Positions 10,601 to 17,734 of a stretch of 64,000 bases of DNA are shown piece after piece (the first letter of the stretch is position 1; each line of letters begins with the position of its first letter). This DNA is from Eublepharis macularius (Eukaryota; Chordata; Lepidosauria; Squamata; Eublepharidae): assembly GCF_028583425.1 (NCBI RefSeq), contig NC_072800.1, positions 93,527,001-93,591,000 on the forward strand, given 5' to 3'. The notes beneath the pieces were generated by a model. That model was not told the DNA's origin, ran no database searches, and was given only the letters and a program-made list of their open reading frames with translations. The translations under genes and the position numbers were made by a program.

Positions 10601-13600
10601 AGGCGGCCGCGTTGGGCAGCTTTCATTATCCCTGGGCAGGGGGGAGCCGTTTTGGTAGAGCGATCTCGGCCTCAGCCGCTGCTTCCCTGCGCTTTCAGTG
10701 GCCCTTTCCGGGGGCGCCTCTTGCATTCAGCCCCTGCCTGGTCTACCTAACAGGGACTATCAATCTTACCTCTTCCGCTCCACGCAGCACCCAACCTGCC
10801 CATGGCGTGAAACAGAGGACAGCGCATCCACTCCGCTTGGCGTTCCTGACTATGGGGCAGTCGCCCATTTCCAGTGCAAGGACTGTCCTGTGGGGAGGCT
10901 GTTCTTGCTCTTTGCGGGGCTTAGGTTTCTGGACTTGGCTGCAACAGAAATCCACATAATCCAGAAAATTTTTCTCTATCGTTTTCTCCGGTCACAGATT
11001 ATACCGTTTCGAAATTGGAAAGTTTACCAAGGGACAGGGACGGGGTCCCACCCTGCCTTCCTTTCCAGCCAGACTTGGAACCAGAGGCTGACACCATCTC
11101 TGTTGTACAGAAAACAGGTGAGCGGTGGGTCCAGCTGGGATGTCTTAATGTGCATCGGACCCTTGGTGGGCAGCAGCCAGATTGGAATTCCCGTCCAGGT
11201 CAGCTCCATACAGGCCAGCATCCAACAGGATGGCCTGAAGGAGCTCGCCCGGTGATGGCGTTCCTTTCTCCGTGATTTATCTCTGGCATCTGCTGTTTGG
11301 AGGTATTCTGCGTCTGACTGTGGAGGTTCTATTTAGCTACGATAGCTGCATCAACCTGTCCTCCATGAGTCCATTTAATCATTTTTTTAAAAACCACCTA
11401 CGCTTGTAGCAGTGAGTTCCGTGTGTAGTGTGAAGGCTGAATTCTTACCTGTCCTTAACCTTCCGGCAATCCATTTTGCAGGTCGATCCAAAGCTTTATT
11501 ATTAGAAAATAGGGAGCCAATTCTCATTCCATATTTTAATAATTTTATAGCTGTTCATGTAAGCCTATCCTGCCCTTTTAGCTGTTGTTTTCCTGCTAAA
11601 ATTAAAAGCCCTTTCCTTTCCTTGTAGGGACGGGGCTCCAAGCCCTTGTCCGTTTGGGGGGTCCCTTTTCCAAGACTATATTCTGTAATCCACCTTGAAT
11701 CTCCGCGAGAAAAGCAGAGTATAAAGTAAATAAGTAAGACGGAACACGCAGAAACAGTTCCTGGTGTCCCCCGTGGCTGTGCGCTCAGACCTGCATTTCC
11801 TGCAGGAGATGCAAGCGGCACCTGTGGAGGGAGGGGATGGGTCTTCGGGCGCAGAACTCACTCCTCTGCTTCCCAAACAGATTTGCCTGGTTCTAGAACA
11901 GACTTGATTTCCTGGATCAAGGAGGAGGAGCTGGGCGGAGATGGTCAAAGCACTTGTGAGTAGGAAACGGAAACCACCGAGAAAGCCGCTTTTGAGCCAG
12001 AGCGGTCACCGCATGAAATGCACGGTTGCTGCCACTCCCCAGTCCTGGCTAAAGTGGATGCCGTCTCTGCTTAGGTCACGCCCAGCATTTGCTCGCCAAA
12101 GAAATGGCGCAGGCGCAGGGAATGTATCACATGTCTGTTACAAATGGGTGGTGAGTGAAAAGGAAATGGAAATGGGTGGGAGCCAGGCATTTAACATGCT
12201 GGGTTGGCTCCTGTACAAGGCTTGGGTAATAACTGGGCAAGGAGGTGGGGAATCTTAACAGGCGGGGGTCTTGCCTCTGAAGACTTCAATTGTCCCATTG
12301 CTGGACTTTCAGGGTGGGCTGGAGGTCTGCAAAAGAAGAATGGTTGTATCAAACCTGCATTTGATACCCCTATATGCCCCCCCCCCCAGAGGACGCTTCG
12401 ATCAGCAGGGAAACAACTATAGGGAGGCCCGCCTGACCTCAACCACAGCCAGGGCCTTTTCGGTCCTGGCCTCGACCTGGTGGAACTGTCTGTCCATTGA
12501 AACTAGAGCCCAGCAGGATGTGTTCTCTTTCCACCGGGCTTGTAAGACAAGAGATGTTCCGCCAGGCGTATGGCTGACGCTGCCTTAGGCCTCCGCTGGC
12601 CTTGTAGGAAGGGGGAGGGGAATGCTTGATTTCTAATCTCGTCATCAGGCCTGTCTGCCACCGTTTTTACTGTTCAGTTGTTGGTGAACATAGCCAAACA
12701 GCGACTGCTGCTATCTTGGAAATCTTTTTATCGCTGTCATAAATTGAGTGTGTATAAGGTGTTTTTAATTACATTTTTATGGATATTGTGAAATGTTTTT
12801 TTTAAAATGATGAGATATGCCCTGAACCTACTTGCGTGGAGGGCGGAATAAAAGTTTAATAAACTAAACTAAACTAAATAAATAAAATAAACGTAACCCA
12901 TTCTCAGTTCTCTGAAAAACTATGATCGGATTCTACTCTGAAGATACTCCAGCCGTCTGTGCACAGAGTCTTTCTGCATTCCTCCCTGATCCTCATGGGC
13001 CCTGTGGAGGCAAGACTCCAGGTCCTTCCAGATCAGCATTCCGTCTCACGTAACGGCCATCCAGTTCCCCGGAGGCCAACAAACTGGGCATGGAGGGCAA
13101 GTCCTTCCCCTTTCGGTTGCCTCTAGCACTGGGCTTCAGAAATTTCCTGGCTCTGAATGTGGTTTCCTTTAATCACCACGGCTAGTAGCCACTGATAGGC
13201 CTATCCTCCAAAAATCTAATCCCCCTCTATGCCTGTAGCCATCACCACATCTTCTGGCACTGAATCCGACATTTTAATCACTTCTTCAGTAAAGAATATT
13301 GTTAATAAAGGAATTATTTCCTTTTGTACTTCCTGAATCTACTACCCATCAACTTCATTGGATGCCTCTGCATCTTTTTGGGAGAAGAAGAAAAGGTTCT
13401 CTCTGTCTACTCTCTCCACCCCGTGCATGACTTTATAATCCTCTTATCGTGCCCCCCCAGCCATCTCTTTTCTAGACTTAAAAGCCCCAGACTCTTTAGC
13501 CTTTCCCCATAGGAAAGATACTCCAACCATTTAAGTATCTTGATCCGGAAGAGTTAGCTGTGTTAGTCTGTAGTAGCAAAATAGTAAAGAATCCAGTAGC

Positions 13601-15477
13601 ACCTTTAAGACTAATCAACTTTATTGTAGCCTAAGCTTTCAAGAACCACAGCTCTTTTCGTTGGAAGCATTCTCAGATGCATCTGACAAAGAGAGCAGTG
13701 GTTCTTGAAAGCTGACTTTCGGGCTCCCTTACTTTTGGGCTTATAGTAATGAGTCCAGTAGCACCTTTAAGACTAACAAACTTTATTGTAGCATAAGCTT
13801 TCAAGAACGATGCATCTGACGAAGAGAGTTGTGGTTCTTGAAAGCTTTTGCTACAATAAAGTTGCATCTGCCAAAGAGAGCTGTGGTTCTCGAAAGCTTT
13901 TTAAAAAGGTAAAGGTAGTCCCCTGTGCAAGCACTGAGTCATTACTGACCCATGGGGGTGGGGGGGACGGGACGTTGCATCACAACATTTTCTTGGCAGA
14001 CTTCCGTTACCGGGGTGTGTGTGTGTGTGTGTGTGTGTGCCATTGCCTTCCCCAGTCATCTATACTTTACCCCCAGGAAACTGGGTACTCATTTTACTGA
14101 CCTCAGAAGGATGGAAGGCTGAGTCAACCTTGAGCCGGCTGCCTGAACCTTCCGCCAGGATCGAACTCTGGTCGTGAGCAGAGCTTGGGCTGCAGTACTG
14201 CCGCTTACCACTCTGCGCCACGGGGCTCCTTCTCAAAAGTTTACTCTCCTTTGTACTTTTTCCAGCTCTTCAATGACCTTAAATGAGATACAGCAGCAGC
14301 CTAGACTAGCTGCCTGGAGATGGGACAAGGCGCAAAATACCCCTGCCCACCCCCAGCAGAGCTGCACTTGCGGAAGGGAGAGATGCAGTTTCACCTAATC
14401 CCCTCCCCGCAGCTTCCTGACTTGGGGGGTCAGAAGGAGATGCAGGAACTGAGAGCAATAATGAAACACTTCTGTGCACAGGGGGGTGGATACAGGCCAG
14501 AGTCTTAGATTTTAGAAGCCAGGTCTAGAGCCTTGACAGTGACAATGAAGCATGACATAATTCTGGGGCAGGACCAGGGATCGTAGTCGCTGGAGGATCA
14601 AATTTAGCCAGGAAAAGCCAGGCGCTCAGAAAGGACTGAGTGGAAGACTTTAGGTGTGTTACCAATAATCAAAAAGGCAGCACCTTGGAGACTGAAACGG
14701 TCTCAGGAGTTGGTGCCACCAGACTGAAATTCATCCATCTTTCCTCCCCTTACAGCTAACGACAGGCACCTCCTACAGGCGGAGGAACACCAGCCAGAAG
14801 ACCCTGCCAACCCGCCCCTGCTGCTCTTTTTCCCAGGCGGGTCAGTGGCCCCCATCTGCAACGGCGCCATTGGCGAGAGCCATCCTCTTCCGCCCCTTCA
14901 CAGTGCATGCATTGGGCCCAGAGCCGTCGAGAGCCATCCAAGCTCTCCTGATGCAGCCGCTGAAGCGGCGATGGACCGGCCGCACACCTGCCCGGAGTGT
15001 GGGAAGACGTTCAGCCTCCTGCTCAGCCTCCAGATCCACCAGATGAACCACCAGAAGAAGAAGCTCTACGAGTGCGTCTACTGCGGGCGCACCGTAGGCT
15101 GCCCCTCGGAGCTCGCCCGGCACGAGATGATCCATACCAAAGAGAGGCCCTACAGGTGCGCCGTCTGCGGGAAGGGCTTTGTGCGGAAGCAGCACCTCAC
15201 CCCCCACTTACGGCTGCACACAGGCGAGCGGCCCTACCATTGTGCCGAGTGTGGGAAGAACTTCATCTGTAAGCACCACCTCCTGGAGCACCAGCGCACC
15301 CACACGGGGGAGAAGCCCTACGCCTGCACCGAGTGCGGGAAGACCTTCAGGCGGAAGAAGTCACTGAAGGACCACATGCGCATACACGGTGCGGAGCAGG
15401 GGCAGACAGACTCAGCCCGGGATCTGCCAGAGGAGCCCCAGAACGACACGGACGCTGGGACAGAAAGTGCAAGGTAG
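4642..15477 (+). CDS. KRAB/DUF3669 C2H2 zinc-finger protein (ZNF282/ZNF398-type), 8 coding exons
   Basis: A probable DNA-binding nuclear transcription regulator. Exons 4642-4668, 5257-5628, 8171-8297, 8718-8837, 9722-9835, 10998-11117, 11881-11955 and 14756-15477 all have GT/AG borders and compatible phases (0,0,0 then 1 throughout), giving about 558 residues. Order: MAEWVPPAQ start; DUF3669 region with ISLWTVV and [20 protein letters not shown] (~31-133); variant KRAB-A (~134-175); two VSKLESL/ISWIK modules (~176-318); five C2H2 fingers at about 397-417, 425-445, 453-473, 481-501 and 509-529; a short acidic tail. Gene order, ISLWTVV and LDYxxSK-type motifs place it in the ZNF282/ZNF398/ZNF212/ZNF783 group. 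Which orthologue it is cannot be decided here. ISWIKQE and ISWIKEE contain psi-K-x-E SUMO-type sites, as in human ZNF282. Start choice: Kozak-like ATCATGG. Confidence 0.87.
5215..5242. repeat. (CT)n microsatellite serving as polypyrimidine tract
   Basis: A CT run ends 14 bases before the acceptor AG of ZNF exon 2 (5255-5256). It is therefore the only obvious polypyrimidine tract for that exon. Confidence 0.85.
5257..5628 (+). CDS. ZNF exon 2: DUF3669 region
   Basis: 372 nt, phase 0 to 0, residues 10-133. Contains [30 protein letters not shown] and [20 protein letters not shown], then NFWVLRVP. These are the hallmark stretches of the helical, coiled-coil-like N-terminal domain shared by ZNF282/398/212/783/777. 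Donor AAG/GTGAGC at 5629. Confidence 0.93.
5824..6112. repeat. Dispersed reptile repeat with internal 52-bp tandem array
   Basis: Starts with GTAAAGAGTCCAGTAGCACC and continues into AAGCTTTCGAGAACCACAGC. The last part, about 52 bp long, is repeated in tandem about four times with few differences. It ends at about 6065-6112 with an inverted copy of the element's head (complement of GTTAGTTTGTAGTTGCAAAATAG). The same family recurs at 13552-13900. Confidence 0.8.
6972..7186 (-). repeat. tRNA-derived SINE with L2-like tail (family C)
   Basis: On the - strand the head reads AGCCAGTGTGGTGTAGTGGTT, with a B-box-like GGTTTGATTCTC. The tail reads GGGCAGTATATAAATCGAA. A 5'-truncated relative lies at 44641-44851 (+). 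Confidence 0.8.
7511..7731 (-). repeat. tRNA-derived SINE (family B)
   Basis: On the - strand it starts AGCCAGCACAGTGTAGCGGTT. It has the central motif CTCACTGGATTGTTGTGAAG and ends CCCCAATGGGGAGGAAAGTG. This is the same family as 10351-10566 and 58807-59018. Confidence 0.75.
8171..8297 (+). CDS. ZNF exon 3: variant KRAB-A box
   Basis: 127 nt, the standard KRAB-A exon length, phase 0 to 1. Residues 134-175 include [20 protein letters not shown] and CESLISL, aligning to YFSxxEWxxLxxWQKELYKN of the ZNF282-type KRAB. The usual DV of FDDVAVYF is replaced by EA in LDEASSHF. Such variant KRAB boxes are generally poor TRIM28 recruiters; that is family knowledge, not shown here. Acceptor is TTTAAG, donor CG/GTAAGG. 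Confidence 0.92.
8718..8837 (+). CDS. ZNF exon 4: first VSKLESL module exon (A)
   Basis: 120 nt, phase 1 to 1. With the G carried from exon 3 it reads [20 protein letters not shown], matching the post-KRAB DYAISKPDVLSRIEQGEEPC pattern of this gene family. Donor AGAG/GTAAGC. It is paralogous to exon 6 (10998-11117), which has the same length and phase. Confidence 0.9.
9437..9463. repeat. (GGC)n/(GCAGC)n low-complexity tract
   Basis: A short GGC/CGG-rich run in the intron between ZNF exons 4 and 5. One frame gives poly-alanine, but no splice borders support coding use. Confidence 0.6.
9722..9835 (+). CDS. ZNF exon 5: first ISWIKQE module exon (B)
   Basis: 114 nt, phase 1 to 1, open throughout. 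Acceptor is TGCAACAG, donor AACT/GTGAGT. It encodes [13 protein letters not shown], the SUMO-type LSWIKQEE motif repeated in human ZNF282. Its 3' end (CAAAGCAC...CTGTGAGT) aligns with the end of exon 7 (CAAAGCACTTGTGAGT) apart from six bases. Whether it is constitutively included is unknown. Confidence 0.75.
10351..10566 (+). repeat. tRNA-derived SINE (family B)
   Basis: The head reads AGCCAGTGTGGTTTAGTGGTT, with the B-box remnant GAGTTCAAATCCT and the central ACAAGGTTGTTGCGATGATA. It is worn but alignable with 58807-59018. It lies in the intron between exons 5 and 6. Confidence 0.75.
10998..11117 (+). CDS. ZNF exon 6: second VSKLESL module exon (A')
   Basis: 120 nt, phase 1 to 1. It encodes [19 protein letters not shown] and then a proline/acidic stretch. 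Its first 28 bases closely match exon 4, including CCGTTTCGAAATTGGAAAGT against CCGTTTCTAAACTGGAAAGT. Acceptor GGTCACAG, donor ACAG/GTGAGC. Joined directly to the KRAB exon it would give LDYTVSK, nearest the family pattern; after exon 5 the split codon gives tyrosine instead. Confidence 0.88.
11881..11955 (+). CDS. ZNF exon 7: second ISWIKEE module exon (B')
   Basis: 75 nt, phase 1 to 1. It encodes [20 protein letters not shown] and so carries a second psi-K-x-E site. Acceptor is TTCCCAAACAG, donor ACTT/GTGAGT. It is shorter than its paralogue exon 5, which has extra sequence after the IKQE motif. Confidence 0.88.
12420..12870 (+). mobile_element. L2-type LINE, 3' end
   Basis: The first part encodes a recognisable ORF2 C-terminus ([20 protein letters not shown], then FHRACKTR). 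A 3' UTR ending GGAGGGCGGAATAAAAGTTTAATAAA with an AAACT/AAATA tail follows. It is 5'-truncated, decayed and non-functional, and lies in the last ZNF intron. Confidence 0.75.
13552..13900. repeat. Dispersed reptile repeat (CAGTAGCACCTTTAAGACTAA family)
   Basis: The head GAAGAGTTAGCTGTGTTAGT leads into AATCCAGTAGCACCTTTAAG and TATTGTAGCCTAAGCTTTC. Inverted pieces (CATCTGACAAAGAGAGC, GTGGTTCTTGAAAGC) follow, then a second partial forward copy from about 13745. The arrangement is a rearranged or nested set of the same unit as 5824-6112. Confidence 0.75.
13904..14227 (-). repeat. Sauria-type tRNA SINE
   Basis: On the - strand it starts AGCCCCGTGGCGCAGAGTGG (A box) with GAGTTCGATCC (B box). It ends ACAGGGGACTACCTTTACCT, the end I associate with squamate Sauria SINEs. 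An expanded GT tract (about 14015-14039) interrupts the body. Orientation is opposite to the host gene, in its last intron. This is the best single lineage clue in the window. Confidence 0.8.
14015..14039. repeat. (GT)n microsatellite
   Basis: A pure GT run of about 25 bases inside the Sauria-type SINE. Confidence 0.9.
14756..15477 (+). CDS. ZNF exon 8: C2H2 zinc-finger array and stop
   Basis: Starts after CCCTTACAG in phase 1 and runs to TAG at 15475. A non-finger spacer (about residues 319-396) precedes five intact C-x2-C-x12-H-x3-H fingers. Linkers two to four (TKERPY, TGERPY, TGEKPY) are canonical or nearly so; the first (QKKKLY) is not. Finger 2 has GCPSELAR in its helix region; the last finger, [14 protein letters not shown], matches the last finger of ZNF282 (FRYKESLKDHLRVH). 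The tail of 29 residues is polar and acidic. Confidence 0.97.
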
Positions 15478-15583
15478 CGAAAGGCAGGCGGCCGCCTCAT
15501 TCCCAAAGGAAGTCGTCGTCCTACGTTACGCACTGCTACGAGTCGAAAACTTGTTAGGAAAAAGCAGCCAGTGCTGCAATCAG

Positions 15584-15589
15584 AATAAA
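15584..15589 (+). terminator. Proximal polyadenylation signal (AATAAA)
   Basis: Canonical hexamer 107 bases after the ZNF stop, followed by a T/G-rich stretch (GTTCTGCTTGTTTGG). Confidence 0.6.
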
Positions 15590-15872
15590 GTTCTGCTTGT
15601 TTGGCCTCATTTATTCTGCTCCTGCTTGGCCCCAGGGAGGGGTTACACCCAGCACTAAAGCCTGCCTCCCCCACGGAGGCCCCCCCCCATGCTGTTGCCT
15701 CGCACATTTTTGTGTGTCACGTCTCTGTCATGTTGTGGTTCTCCCCCCCGTCCAGAAAGTTCATTTTGAATTCTGAGCCATGTTGGCAGCCCCTCCACCA
15801 GCAGCTTGATTAGACCTGCTTTTGTTTTTCATTTTTTTGTACGGTGCCTTGCGGTTTTAGGTACTTTACAGT

Positions 15873-15878
15873 AATAAA
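15873..15878 (+). terminator. Distal polyadenylation signal (AATAAA)
   Basis: Canonical hexamer 396 bases after the ZNF stop. TGATGTTCTAATG follows, a moderate downstream element. Confidence 0.55.
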
Positions 15879-15900
15879 GACAATCGCCTGCCAAGCATGA

Positions 15901-16264
15901 TGTTCTAATGCCTTCAGCTGACTTGAGAGCAGTTTTAGTAGCTTCACCTATTATTTAGTGCCTCTTTATTCCCACTTGCCCCTCCAGGGAGCTCACAATG
16001 GCCTCTGTGGGTCTCTCCTCCCCCACTTGTCTCATGCCAGTCCCTGGCATCTCCCAGTACGGAAGTGTGGGGTAAGACCCTTCTCCGGCTGTGATCCAAG
16101 AGAGCTGCTTCTAGCCAGAGCAGGCAGTTCCCGGCACAATGGGAAGGCATCCCAATTAAATTTTGACATTCCCAGTCAGCCCAAACTTCAGTTGATTTAT
16201 CCACCGGTAAAGCTCTGTACTCCTTTGTTCCCTCTGTTTACTTAACTGCCATGCATCTGACTGT
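15901..16264. other. Intergenic, nothing recognised
   Basis: No exon, no recognised repeat and no conserved motif seen between the ZNF 3' end and the palindromic element. Confidence 0.5.
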
Positions 16265-16868
16265 GAGCCAAGCTGCAAGAGACGAAGTACACGAGGAGGA
16301 GCACGTGAAGGGAGTTGCAATGTTAGCCGGAAGCTGAGTTTTAAAAGAGATTGGATGGCTTTGTCAATTTCTCCTCTCCACAGAGCCAGGGAGATGGAGG
16401 CTGAGAGTGGGACCACAAGTGACGCCTGACACAGGTTGGACACTTGTCAGCTTCCCTCAAGTTTTGATGGGAAATGTAGGCATCCTAGTCTTGCAGCTTG
16501 GCTCTCCGACTGCTGTCCAATGGACTTTTCAACTGTCACTTGTCCAACATTCCGCCAAGCTGCCTACATTTCCCATCAAAACTTGAGGGAAGCTGACAAG
16601 TGTCCAACCTGTGTCAGGCGTCACTTGTGGTCCCGCTCTTTAGAGAGTTTGTTCATTTCCTCTTTGCCTCCCACAGGCTCTGTCAGTTTCACCTCCTCTT
16701 CTAGGAGGCAAAGAGGAAATTAACAGACCCTCCAAACCCGCCTGGCTCTGTAAAGAGGGGAAATTGACAAAGCCTTCTGATCTCTTTTAAAACTCAGCTT
16801 CTCGGTTAACGTGGTGACTCCCTTCACGTGCTCCTCCTCGTTTACTTCATCTTTTGTAGTTTAGCTCT
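16265..16868. mobile_element. 604-bp palindromic DNA element (large MITE)
   Basis: Outer arms pair: GAGCCAAGCTGCAAGAGACG at 16265 with its near-complement ending at about 16867, continuing through GAGGAGGAGCACGTGAAGGG and AAGCTGAGTTTTAAAAGAGA. An inner pair, 16403-16481 and 16562-16639, is almost identical over about 78 bases. There is no protein frame. The superfamily is not determined because the target duplication is unclear. Confidence 0.75.
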
Positions 16869-17728
16869 CAGGCCCAAGTGCAAGGCCAGACATTTTTTCT
16901 CCCATTCACTCTATTTCAGTGCCTCACATGTCATGTTAAAGCAGCTTCTCAACTTTAATACTGGGGACAAACTATGCCTAAAGGTCTCTCTTGTAATGTG
17001 AACTTGGGTTGGCCACCATAAGCCACGCTTGGCCAGTGTGTTTCCAGAGTTGAGTAGTAAGGATTCACACTATGTAGGAACAAACTGCTACACATCAAAA
17101 TCCTGTGGAAGCCACAGACCTGCTTACAATGGGTGCAGCCAGCTTTGAAAGGGTTGGCTGGAAAGGTGACAAGAACCGGTTTGCTTTCCAGGGAAGAAAT
17201 AGTGTGGAACTTTGTTAAAGGGGGGAAACAAACTCTGAAGGTGTTTTCTGTGGCCTCTTGTAGATTTGCTAATTTTTTGGCAGGGAAGTTGAGATACTCA
17301 TTACACCACCTTTGCCTTCCACAGCATGTTAACTCTACTGCTGAAAAAGCCTGTCCCTTCCCCGGCTAGCTGGGAGACCAGCTCCTCATCTTTTGAGCTT
17401 TCAGCTAGGCTTAACCTTTGTGCGGTAAAATGCATCATAATTCCTCATCATAAACACGCCACTCTATCAGGAAGCTCCACGGCTGCTTGCTGGTTTGGAA
17501 CTTTGCAGCAGAGCTAGTTCGACTTTCCGCTATTTAGTACCGAATTGACATCTTGACACCTGAAGTATTTTACTTCCAGGGACCTCTGTGAATTTAAAAG
17601 CATGACAACAAATGGACAGGTTCTCCACAATGAGGCCAACATGACCTGAAACAACGGGGGAGTGGGCAGAACAACAAAAGCACAAGAACTCAGACTCAAC
17701 CGGGAGCCAAGGGTGAACATCTAGAAGC
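16869..17728. other. Intergenic, nothing recognised
   Basis: No repeat, exon or family recognised. It contains the T/GT-rich stretch (about 17640-17700 read on the - strand) downstream of the distal - strand polyadenylation signal. Confidence 0.45.
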
Positions 17729-17734
17729 TTTATT
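17729..17734 (-). terminator. Distal - strand polyadenylation signal (AATAAA)
   Basis: Canonical hexamer on the - strand. About 35-60 bases further along that strand comes a GT/T-rich stretch (GTTCTTGTGCTTTTGTTGTT), a good downstream element. It could end an extended MAP4 3' UTR or another - strand transcript. Confidence 0.5.

Larger units (their letters stand above)
15478..15900 (+). other. ZNF 3' UTR
   Basis: Follows the TAG. Two AATAAA signals are present, at 15584-15589 and 15873-15878, allowing a very short (~130 nt) or a ~420 nt 3' UTR. Which is used cannot be told from sequence. Confidence 0.65.

Noticed and set aside
10840-10920. Possible KRAB exon relic upstream of the second module ([12 protein letters not shown])
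   Set aside because: Only a few residues around HF line up with KRAB-A, the W and LYKNV blocks are missing, and there is no exon border. Probably chance.
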